Of a stretch of 64,000 bases of DNA, positions 8,373-15,701 are shown one piece after another. Source of the DNA: NORP259 sp041398705. GTDB lineage: Bacteria; Planctomycetota; UBA1135; GCA-002686595. Location of the stretch: the NCBI GenBank assembly GCA_041398705.1, contig JAWKUI010000004.1, positions 372,001 to 436,000 on the forward strand. Reading direction: 5' to 3'. A model generated the notes under the pieces. It made no database searches. It was not told the DNA's origin and saw only the letters and a program-made list of their open reading frames with translations. The stretch's first letter is position 1. The number at the start of each line of letters is the position of its first letter. The translations under genes and the position numbers were made by a program.

Positions 8373-9518
8373 TCAGCCGGCTTTCGGCTTCGCGACCTCG
8401 GCCGCGCGCGAGCGTTGCTCGTGGTCCTCGATCGCGGCAAAGAGCAGCTCTTCCACCTGGGCCGCGATGGCCGGCCAGGCGAACCGCTCGACCGCCAGGT
8501 TGCGGCTATTCGTGTGCCACTCCGCGCGCCGTTTCGGGTTGCTCGCCGCGTATTGGATCGCGTCGCGCCAGGCGGGGAAGGTGCGCTCGCGCACGAGCAA
8601 GCCCGTTTGCTTGTCTTCGACTCCGATGCGCAGGCGCGGCAGGTCCGCCGCGAGCACGGGCAAACCGCACGCCATCGCCCGGCACACGGCCATGCCGTCG
8701 CTGACGCGCTCGCCACCGGGGGCGAGCAGCAAGGTGCTGGAGGCGAGCAGTCCCGGCAACTCTTCGCGCCGCGCCTTGCCCAGCCAATGCACGCGGCTGC
8801 CCACGCCGAGGCGGCTCGATTGGGCCAGCAGGTCCGAACGCGACGGGCCATCCCCCGCGAGCAGCAGGTTCCAATCCTCGCGTTGCCCCACCGTGGAGGC
8901 AAACGCCTGGATCGTCAGGTCGAGGCGGTAGCTGTCCTCCAGCGGCGCGACCGAAAGCAGGCTGTAGCCTTGGGCCCCGTGCCGTTTCGCCAAGTTGCTG
9001 AACAGGTCGGGCCGGAAGTGTTCGAGGTCGAGGCCGCGGGGCACCACGTGGATGGCTTCGGGATCGAAACCGCGCCGCACCGCTTCCGCCTGGGCGAAGG
9101 GGTCCAGGGCCAGCACCATGTGGATCGCGCGGCGCACGCTGCGACCCCAGAGCACCTCCCCAACGCCCCGCAGGCGCCGCTCGAAGAAGCGACCGTGCGA
9201 AGGAAACCCCTCTTCGACCGCCACCAGCGGCACCCCGAGTTTGGCCGCGCAGCGCATGCCGTGCCAACCGGCGGGCGACAACGCGTCATACGCGATGACC
9301 ACGTCGGGACGGAAGGCGAGCACCCCGAGGCCATCGCTGCCGGAAAGGCTCTCGATGCGCGAACGCGGGATGACCCCGGGCGGCGCGCCGAAGCCGCGCA
9401 CGATGTGCCCGCGGCCGAGCAGTTCGGCCGACAGCACGGGCGCATGGTCGCCCCCCTTCATCCGCAGGGTGAAGGGGTCGACGATCAAGGCGATGCGCAG
9501 ACTGCGTTGGGGGCTCAC
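8373..9518 (-). CDS. Glycosyltransferase family 4-like
   Basis: 381 residues with a GT-B fold. The N-terminal Rossmann-like half starts LRIALIVDPFTLRMKGGDHA. The C-terminal donor-binding half has LLSVAPLEDSYRLDLTIQAF, LLLAGDGPSR and the region around GGERVSDGMAVCRAMACGLPVLA, equivalent to the E-x7-E nucleotide-sugar site of GT4 enzymes, though the first Glu is offset. It probably transfers a sugar in glycan or lipid-glycan assembly. GTG at 9518 is preferred because it gives the usual family length. The frame stays open up to 9764 (GTG), but those 82 extra codons do not look like a domain. The start is the main uncertainty. Confidence 0.75.
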   Translation of the reverse strand: MSPQRSLRIALIVDPFTLRMKGGDHAPVLSAELLGRGHIVRGFGAPPGVIPRSRIESLSGSDGLGVLAFRPDVVIAYDALSPAGWHGMRCAAKLGVPLVAVEEGFPSHGRFFERRLRGVGEVLWGRSVRRAIHMVLALDPFAQAEAVRRGFDPEAIHVVPRGLDLEHFRPDLFSNLAKRHGAQGYSLLSVAPLEDSYRLDLTIQAFASTVGQREDWNLLLAGDGPSRSDLLAQSSRLGVGSRVHWLGKARREELPGLLASSTLLLAPGGERVSDGMAVCRAMACGLPVLAADLPRLRIGVEDKQTGLLVRERTFPAWRDAIQYAASNPKRRAEWHTNSRNLAVERFAWPAIAAQVEELLFAAIEDHEQRSRAAEVAKPKAG

Positions 9519-9898
9519 GGCGAGGGTGTGGTAGATGCGGCACGGTAGCGCATCCCCCCGGGAGTCGCCACCGCGGCTGCACAGCGAATCGATCGCAACC
9601 GGCAGGGCTTCGAACGGGAGAACGGTACCGGAATCCCCGTAACCCCGGTGGCGGCGCACGGGAACCCATTCGCTTATCGAAATGGCGCGGCCGCCCTGTG
9701 CAATCAAAGCCGGCGCGCGCCGTTCATTCTCGAAGCGGAACGCACCCCGCGAAAGGACTTCCACATCCGAAGGGTGGGATCCGGCGCGCAGAAAAAAGTC
9801 GGTGAACGGCGCTCAGGGCCCCCCGCATTGCCTCCGAGAACCCGGGTGCTCTCCCAAGGTCGCGCCCTGCGGCCCTTCCCAAGCCGCAACCTGCCCCC
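9519..9898. other. Divergent intergenic region
   Basis: 380 bp between the glycosyltransferase (-) and the HAD-like gene (+). The glycosyltransferase frame is open over most of it (to 9764) but unconvincing. I see no convincing operator, RNA gene or hairpin, and both genes' promoters presumably lie here. Confidence 0.4.
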
Positions 9899-10510
9899 AT
9901 GCGCCAACCCCTTCCGCCCCTGCCCGGTACCGGGCGTCCCCCGCGCGGACTCTTCATCGATCACCTCGGCACCCTGCTCGAGCGGCCCAAGGCGGGCTAC
10001 CTCCAGAGTCCGGAAGAAGTGGTGTTCACCCCCGAAGCCCTGGAAGCAATCTTCCATGCGACCCAGGCGGGCTGGACGCTCTACCTGATCGGGAACGAGA
10101 GTTCCGTGTACCAGGGGCTGGTGTCCCCGGAGACCTGGGACGCGATCCACGCGACCATCCAGGAAGGCCTGCGCAGCCACGGCATCTGCCCGATGCGCAG
10201 CTACATCTGCATCGATCACCCGGAGGGCCCGAAGCCCTTCAACAAGGAATCCGTATACCGTCTGCCCAACACCGGCGCGATGTATCACGCCGCCCAGGCC
10301 GACGGGATCTCCCTGCCCACCTCTTGGGTCATCGGGGATCACACCGAAGATGTGGCGGCCGGCTGGCGAGCGGGTTGTCACATGGCGGGTGTGCGCAGCG
10401 GCGAAGGCCTGAAAGATGGCACGCTGCAAGTCGAGCCGGAAATCGTTGCCGAGAACCTCGCCGCCGTGTTGCGGGAGATCACCTCGGGCAGCGCGCTCAC
10501 CCGCTATTAG
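9899..10510 (+). CDS. HAD-superfamily protein, GmhB/histidinol-phosphatase-like, degenerate motif I
   Basis: 203 residues. The layout follows the GmhB subfamily of HAD phosphatases: motif I GLFIDHLGTLLE (about 17-28), motif II YLIGNESSVYQ, a Lys-containing KPFNKESVYRLP and motif IV SWVIGDHTEDVAAGWRAGC. In functional HAD phosphatases motif I reads DxDGT. Here the nucleophile Asp21 is kept, but the general acid Asp is Leu23 (D-H-L-G-T). That substitution would be expected to cripple phosphatase turnover, so a binding, regulatory or non-phosphatase role is possible. The gene stands alone on its strand and is followed by a hairpin terminator. The family is confident; the reaction is not assigned. 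Confidence 0.75.
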   Translation: MRQPLPPLPGTGRPPRGLFIDHLGTLLERPKAGYLQSPEEVVFTPEALEAIFHATQAGWTLYLIGNESSVYQGLVSPETWDAIHATIQEGLRSHGICPMRSYICIDHPEGPKPFNKESVYRLPNTGAMYHAAQADGISLPTSWVIGDHTEDVAAGWRAGCHMAGVRSGEGLKDGTLQVEPEIVAENLAAVLREITSGSALTRY

Positions 10511-10547
10511 TGCCATCCCGTCCCTCCTTTCGTGGGATGCACTCTGG

Positions 10548-10587
10548 CTCCCCGCTCCTTCCCCCTTGGAGCGGGGAGCTCCCTTTT
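10548..10587 (+). terminator. Intrinsic terminator after the HAD-like gene
   Basis: A perfect 11-bp stem, ctccccgctcc / ggagcggggag, with a 9-nt loop is followed by ctcccttttcc. It lies 37 bp after the stop codon at 10510. Confidence 0.65.
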
Positions 10588-10700
10588 CCGGGCCCACCAG
10601 GCCGGGACCCGGCGAAACCGTATGCGGCAAGTGGGGAATGCGGGCATACCCGACCGTTCGGGGCATTGCGGAAAGCCCAAGGCATGATCAGAATCCGCTC

Positions 10701-11183
10701 ATGCAACTTCCCAACCTTCCCCTCGCCCACCTGCTCCATTCGGATGCGGGTTTCTTCTCCGGCCTGCAACACCCCTGGCTCGGCGCGGATCACGCAGTCG
10801 CCATGGTGTTGGTAGGCCTGCTGGCATGCACTGGCGGCGCCGCAACCCGGCGCGCCCCGCTGGTGTTCGTCCTGGCCCTGGGTCTCGGTGCGGGACTGGG
10901 CCTGACCTCGGGATCCTTCGAGCTTGCCGAAGTCGGCATCCAGGCAACTCTGGCCCTGCTCGCCTTGGCCCTTTGCTGGCCGACCCATCTGAGCCGAGGT
11001 CCTGTGACGGTGCTCCTACTCGCCGCCGGTGCCGCTCACGGGGTGGCGCACGGAGCCGAGGCCACTGGATCACCGCAAGCCTTCTTGTTGGGCATGCTGC
11101 TTGGCTCGGCGGCCCTGCACGCTTTGGGCTACGGCCTGGGCCGGGTGCTGGCCCGTGCGGGTCTGCTGCCCGTGGCCGCTTGA
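10701..11183 (+). CDS. HupE/UreJ-family membrane protein
   Basis: A 160-residue integral membrane protein with about six hydrophobic segments. The N-terminal signature FSGLQHPWLGADHAVAMVLVG matches the HPxxGxDHxxAM motif of HupE/UreJ nickel-cobalt permeases, where the His/Asp cluster is thought to bind metal. A second histidine motif, GAAHGVAHGAEATG, is also family-typical. The usual cleavable N-terminal signal of HupE is absent or much reduced. ATG at 10701 was chosen because it lies just ahead of the signature. No hydrogenase, urease or cobalamin genes are nearby, so the metal it serves is unknown. Confidence 0.8.
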   Translation: MQLPNLPLAHLLHSDAGFFSGLQHPWLGADHAVAMVLVGLLACTGGAATRRAPLVFVLALGLGAGLGLTSGSFELAEVGIQATLALLALALCWPTHLSRGPVTVLLLAAGAAHGVAHGAEATGSPQAFLLGMLLGSAALHALGYGLGRVLARAGLLPVAA

Positions 11184-11212
11184 CCCCGGAGGAGTCCGGC
11201 AGGAGCTCAACG

Positions 11213-11260
11213 CGCAGCGCGCACACCGGCCGAGGCCGATGTGCGCGCTGCGTGCGTTTT
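11213..11260. terminator. Terminator hairpin between hupE-like and FecR-like genes
   Basis: A perfect 13-bp stem, cgcagcgcgcaca / tgtgcgcgctgcg, followed on the plus strand by tgcgtttt. It sits between convergent gene ends (11183 and 11284) and fits a terminator for the HupE-like gene, possibly acting both ways. Confidence 0.65.
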
Positions 11261-11283
11261 CCGGGTTCCTTTGGAGCGCGGAA

Positions 11284-12528
11284 CTAGAGCTCGGACCAGG
11301 CGGGGCGGCCTTCGACCTTCGGGAAGGTCTCGAAGGTGCCGTGGCTCATGATCAGCTGGCCCTGGTCATCGAACACGCAAACCGCGCCGGGGGCCAGGTG
11401 CAGGTCGCTTTCCGGGGTGAAGACCCAGGTGTTGCGGCCGTCCCAGCGGTCGATCAGCACCTTGCTGCGGCCGCCGGCGAAAACGCGCACTTCGACGCCC
11501 TTGCGCTGCTCGACCACGATCTCGCCGCAATCCTGGAGCTGGCTGCGCTGCAACCCGCGCCACTGGCTCGGAATGTAGGGTTTGCTCACCTTCTCGGGCG
11601 CGGCGGCCACGGCCGGCACGTCTTCGAGCACCTCGACGGTCACCTGTCCAATGGGCAGGGTGAGCGGAGCGGCAGCTTGGGTCTCGACGTCGAAGGATTC
11701 GAGCCACGGGCTGGGGCCCTTGGGCGACATCGGCAGCTGGCCCACCGGCTGGTAGCCACTCGGCTCGCTCTCATGCACGGGTTCCTTGGCCTCGCTCGGG
11801 TCCACCACGGGCACTTCCGGCAGGGGCCACGCGGGGGCCTCTTTGAGCACCTCGGGGCGCGCGGCGCGCTCCTCTTGCTGCTCGGTGGTTTCGGAGTTGC
11901 GGCGGAAGGACCACTCATTCTCCTTCCACTCGGTTCCTTCGCTGCTGCGGTCCACCGGGGCGGCCACGGGCTGCTCCAGGCGGATGTTCGAACCGGGATA
12001 GATCGTGAGCGGCGGGCGCGCCATGCTCACGTCGCCTTGCCAATCGAGTTGCACCGGCTGGCCGGCGTGCAGGCGCATTTCCAGGGGGCCGGTCGACAGG
12101 CCGCGCAGGCGCATCGAACCACCCTCAAGGCGCGCATGCCAGTTGCCGGGCAGGTGCAGGTGGTGTTGGCCGCGGCGCACTTCGACGTCGAGCCAAGTGG
12201 CCTGGAACAGGTGCCAACGGATCGATTCGGTGCCGGGTTCGCCGCTCTGGGCGTCTTGCCAATCGATCGAGGCGGGGCCCCAGAGGCTCAGGCTGGCGGT
12301 GCCGGAATAGGCGATGCGCACCTCGGCGCCCGCGGGCACTTCCAGGTGCGCGCCACCCGAGAAGCTCTCGCTCTCGCCTTTGCGCAGGACCTTGGTTTCG
12401 CTGGACTGCTGGACGATTTCCGCACGGCCGCTGCGCACTTCGATACGCGCGGAAAGCTCGGCGGGCAAGCTTTGGGCCTGGCTCAACAGGGAGAGGGCCA
12501 GGACGGGGGCGAGGACAAACGATTTCAT
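11284..12528 (-). CDS. Exported FecR-like protein
   Basis: 414 residues. A signal peptide is clear (MKSFVLAPVLALSLLSQAQS). Residues about 25-90 resemble the FecR beta domain: a run GRAEIVQ, then ESFSGGAHLEVPAGAEVRIAYSG, then SLSLWGPASIDW. The middle part (about 185-300) is Pro/Glu-rich and low complexity, probably an extended linker, and the last 90 residues form another beta-rich segment. No membrane anchor follows the signal peptide, so it is probably periplasmic or secreted. No sigma factor or TonB receptor is adjacent, so a FecR signalling role is not supported. Function unknown. Confidence 0.65.
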   Translation of the reverse strand: MKSFVLAPVLALSLLSQAQSLPAELSARIEVRSGRAEIVQQSSETKVLRKGESESFSGGAHLEVPAGAEVRIAYSGTASLSLWGPASIDWQDAQSGEPGTESIRWHLFQATWLDVEVRRGQHHLHLPGNWHARLEGGSMRLRGLSTGPLEMRLHAGQPVQLDWQGDVSMARPPLTIYPGSNIRLEQPVAAPVDRSSEGTEWKENEWSFRRNSETTEQQEERAARPEVLKEAPAWPLPEVPVVDPSEAKEPVHESEPSGYQPVGQLPMSPKGPSPWLESFDVETQAAAPLTLPIGQVTVEVLEDVPAVAAAPEKVSKPYIPSQWRGLQRSQLQDCGEIVVEQRKGVEVRVFAGGRSKVLIDRWDGRNTWVFTPESDLHLAPGAVCVFDDQGQLIMSHGTFETFPKVEGRPAWSEL

Positions 12529-12734
12529 GGGAGAGTGGGCCCGAAACGGACTTCCTTGGATGTCCTCGGGCTATCGAGTCGCCATGACGGCGAACTGAAC
12601 GGATTCCGCGTATTCCCGTTCGGTCCGCGGGCCTCCGGGGTTGAGCCCAAAGCCCGATGCCGCCCCCGCCACGGGCCATGAATCCCGTTCCGGTGCACCC
12701 GGTCCGGCCCCCAAGAATCAGGCCAGGCGCCCGA

Positions 12735-13832
12735 TCAATTGCCCAATCGGCTGCGCAGAAGCGAGGCGCGCAACTTGTCCCGCTCGGACGCATCGAGCAC
12801 GGGCTTGTCGCCCTGGTCCGCCAACGCCTGCAAGTGCCCCTTCTGCAAATGGATCCAGAGCCGGTCCACCGTGGCGAGGGGCACGTCGGGCAAGAGCCCC
12901 GCGCTGATGCCGAGGCGCAGGGAGGAGACGTGGGCCAGGGCTTCGCCGGTCGGCAGCGAGCGGCTGGTGCGCAGGATGGCGTAGGACTTCGCAACCCGGT
13001 CCCGCAGCGGCGCGCCGTGCTCCTCGAGCAGGGCCGCGCGCACCGTGCGCTCGAAACCTACGATGTTCGGCACCAGGGCCTCCATGTCGGCCACCAGGTC
13101 CTCTTCGCTGCGACCGAGGGTGATCTGGTTGGAGATCTGATAGAAGTCCCCCACCGGCCGCGTGCCTTCGCCGTGCATGCCGCGCACCGCGAGTCCCGTG
13201 TGCTGCGCGGCGGTGAAGACCTTCTTCAATTCCTCGCGCACCAGGCTGAGCGCCGGCAGGTGCAGCATGATCGAGGCGCGCATGCCCGTGCCCAGGTTGG
13301 TCGGGCAGGCGGTCAGGTAGCCTTGTCGCTGGTTCCACGCATACGGCAGTACCCGCTCGAGATCCTGATCGAGCCCGCGCGCGCGCTGCAGGGCGGCTTG
13401 CAGATCGAAACCCGGCGCCAGTCCGCACAAGCGCAGATGGTCCTCTTCGCCGACCATCGCGGACAGCGTCTCGCCGAAGCTGAACGCTACCCCCCGGCCG
13501 GGCAAAGTCGAACCGATCTCGTTCTCCGCCACCAGATCCTTGCTGATCAGGTTGCGTTCGATAAGCAGCAACCGCAGCACCGGCCCCGCTTCCGCCATCG
13601 AGATCCATTGCGTGTCGCCTTCGAGGCCGACCTGCAACAGCGCCCCGCGCAATCGCTGGCCCATCTCCACGGCGCGTTCGCCATTCAGCCGCGCAGGAAA
13701 GGGCAAACCCTCGATGTTGCGCGCCAGGCGCACCCGCGACGAAACGACCACATCGCTGTCGCGCGCACCGGGATCCAGCCAGCGGCCGGCCCGTTCCGCA
13801 AAGGGGCGCAAAGCGATGGGAGTCGAGGACAT
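12735..13832 (-). CDS. mcsB: Protein-arginine kinase McsB
   Basis: A 365-residue cytoplasmic phosphagen-kinase-fold enzyme that phosphorylates arginine side chains and, in Firmicutes, marks proteins for ClpCP. The nucleotide-binding SSRVRLARN (31-39), the acidic loop GEEDHLR (128-134), the catalytic-Cys signature CPTNLGTGMRAS (about 176-187) and the C-terminal phosphoarginine-binding region ISNQITLGRSEED to ERDKLRASLLRSRL are all present, so it looks complete and active. Neither mcsA, ctsR nor clpC is next to it. Instead the next gene upstream on the same strand, 114 bp away, is arginase. Confidence 0.93.
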   Translation of the reverse strand: MSSTPIALRPFAERAGRWLDPGARDSDVVVSSRVRLARNIEGLPFPARLNGERAVEMGQRLRGALLQVGLEGDTQWISMAEAGPVLRLLLIERNLISKDLVAENEIGSTLPGRGVAFSFGETLSAMVGEEDHLRLCGLAPGFDLQAALQRARGLDQDLERVLPYAWNQRQGYLTACPTNLGTGMRASIMLHLPALSLVREELKKVFTAAQHTGLAVRGMHGEGTRPVGDFYQISNQITLGRSEEDLVADMEALVPNIVGFERTVRAALLEEHGAPLRDRVAKSYAILRTSRSLPTGEALAHVSSLRLGISAGLLPDVPLATVDRLWIHLQKGHLQALADQGDKPVLDASERDKLRASLLRSRLGN

Positions 13833-13946
13833 AGGCAGATTCTAGGCCATGCACCGGGCAGGAACCAAGCCACGCCCGTGGCCGGAAGGCGAAACCCGGT
13901 GCGCGGCAGGCAGCCGTTCGCGTCGGGATTCCTGGGCCCGGGACGC

Positions 13947-14864
13947 TCAGAGCACCCGGCGGCCCAGGGCGGACTCGATGAACTCCACCGCCACCTGGGC
14001 GGTTTTGTTCTGGATGTCGAGAATCGGGTTGATCTCGGTCATCTCGAGCCCCACCAATCGGCCGCTCTCCGCCGCAAGCTCCACCACCGTGTGGGCTTCG
14101 CGGTACGAGATGCCGCCCTTGACCGGCGTACCGACCCCCGGGGCCACCTCCGGATCGGTGCCGTCGAGGTCGAACGAAAGGTGGAATCCGGCCGTGCCCC
14201 GGCCGGCGATGGCCAGGGCCTCTTTCATCACGTGATGGATGCCGAACTGATCGACCTCTTTCATCGTGAAGCAGCGCAGGCCGAGCTTCTGGATCAGGTC
14301 GCGCTCGCCCGGATCGAGGCTGCGCACCCCGACCAGCACCGCGTTCTCGACGTCGACCGCGGGGAAGCGGCTCCCGATGCGCGTCAGGCTGTCGGGACCA
14401 TGGCCGAGCAGCGCCGCGAGGGGCATGCCGTGGATGTTGCCGGAGAGCGTGATCTCCGGGGTGTTCATGTCCCCGTGCGCATCGAACCAGATGAGGCCGA
14501 TCTTCTCGCCGCGCTTGTGGAAGTGCGACGACACCCCAGCAACCGTACCAATCGCGATCGAGTGGTCCCCGCCCACCACGATCGGGAATTCACCGGCCTG
14601 CATGCGCGTTTCGACCTGCTGCGCCAAGCGACCGCAGCAATCGGCGATCTCGTCGAGGAAACGCGCCTTCGGATCATCGGGTTCGCGGCTTTCCGGGGCC
14701 TCCACTGGTACGTTGCCGTAGTCCCGGTAGCCATACCCGAGCCGCTCCACCGCCCCGCGCACGCCAGCGATGCGCACGGCGCTCGGCCCCATGTCGACCC
14801 CACGTCGTCCCCCGCCGAGGTCCATGGGTACTCCGATCAACGCAACTGTCTTCTTCTCGCTCAT
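13947..14864 (-). CDS. rocF: Arginase
   Basis: A cytoplasmic Mn-dependent enzyme that hydrolyses arginine to ornithine and urea. The 305-residue length is typical. All metal motifs are present: GGDHS (98-102), DAHGDMN (128-134) and SFDLDGTDP (230-238). The substrate loop after GVGTPVKGGISYREAH and the region EMTEINPILD are also typical, which favours arginase over agmatinase or formiminoglutamase. The ATG at 14864 overlaps the stop of the upstream SAM hydrolase as ATGA, which fixes the start and suggests translational coupling. mcsB follows 114 bp downstream. No urease or ornithine-using enzyme is nearby. Confidence 0.93.
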   Translation of the reverse strand: MSEKKTVALIGVPMDLGGGRRGVDMGPSAVRIAGVRGAVERLGYGYRDYGNVPVEAPESREPDDPKARFLDEIADCCGRLAQQVETRMQAGEFPIVVGGDHSIAIGTVAGVSSHFHKRGEKIGLIWFDAHGDMNTPEITLSGNIHGMPLAALLGHGPDSLTRIGSRFPAVDVENAVLVGVRSLDPGERDLIQKLGLRCFTMKEVDQFGIHHVMKEALAIAGRGTAGFHLSFDLDGTDPEVAPGVGTPVKGGISYREAHTVVELAAESGRLVGLEMTEINPILDIQNKTAQVAVEFIESALGRRVL

Positions 14865-15673
14865 AGGGGCCACTCGATATCAACGGAATCGCCGGGGGCG
14901 AGGCCGAGCACGCGGGCCGCATGGCCGCCGCGCACCGCAATCTCCACCAGGCCCCAGGAGTCTAGCAGGACCAGCGGCTCGCCTGGAGACACGCGGCCAT
15001 AGGTATCCGCGCACGGGATGCTCCGCCCGGCGGCACGCACCCGCAAACCCGCGGGAAGGGCCTCTCCCGGCGCCAAACGCCAGGCGAGCAGCAGATTCCC
15101 GAAGTGATCGGCCATCAAGATGCGCACGCGTCCCGGCCGCGCGGCGAGCCCGTCGACCGGCAATTCCGAGGCGGCCAAAGTGACCGGCGCCGAGCACTCG
15201 GCCATCTCCCCGGCGGTCAATTCGCCGCGCAACAGGGCCGCAGCCAACGGCGCGAACACATCGCGGCCGTGGAAGGTGCGGGAGACTTCCGGCAAGGCAT
15301 GGTCCCGCCAGGGAACCCGTAGGATCGCGGCGGGCTTGTCCAGCGCCGCGGGGATCAGGCCATTGTCCGGAGCGAGCAACGCACGGCCATCCTGCAAGGC
15401 GAGCAGCACTTCCCGCTCGGTGCCCACGCCGGGATCCACCACCGCCACGTGCAGCGCGCCGGCGGGAAAGAACGGCCAGGCCGCCCGCAACTCGAGCGCC
15501 GCCACCGCCACCGATTGCGGCGGGATGCCGTGGGTCAGGTGCAGTTGCCGCGCGTCCGGAACCCGGCCCGCCACAACCCCGGTCATCGTGCCGACGAAGC
15601 CATTCTCCAACCCGAAGTCGGTGGTCCAGACGAGCGTGCCGCCGGGGGACCAGGAGGAGTGCGGAAGATGCAT
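14861..15673 (-). CDS. DUF62-family S-adenosyl-L-methionine hydrolase
   Basis: 270 residues. Family motifs are in order: WTTDFGLENGFVG (about 16-28), VAVVDPGVGTER, LLAPDNGLI, TFHGRDVFAPLAA and the C-terminal barrel with LMADHFGNLLL. Characterised members use hydroxide to cleave SAM to adenosine and methionine; relatives with a chloride-binding loop act as halogenases, and nothing here indicates that. It acts in the cytoplasm and may limit SAM. Its gene overlaps arginase by four bases and follows the HEAT-repeat gene by 28 bp, so the three probably form one transcript. The metK gene is 20 kb away. Confidence 0.88.
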   Translation of the reverse strand: MHLPHSSWSPGGTLVWTTDFGLENGFVGTMTGVVAGRVPDARQLHLTHGIPPQSVAVAALELRAAWPFFPAGALHVAVVDPGVGTEREVLLALQDGRALLAPDNGLIPAALDKPAAILRVPWRDHALPEVSRTFHGRDVFAPLAAALLRGELTAGEMAECSAPVTLAASELPVDGLAARPGRVRILMADHFGNLLLAWRLAPGEALPAGLRVRAAGRSIPCADTYGRVSPGEPLVLLDSWGLVEIAVRGGHAARVLGLAPGDSVDIEWPL

Positions 15674-15701
15674 GGCCTTGGGGCGACGCCCCGGGTCGGG
15701 A

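Noticed and set aside
10701..11183. HupE-like gene as evidence for a hydrogenase or urease cluster
   Set aside because: No hydrogenase or urease gene lies in the window; the permease family also serves other metal needs.
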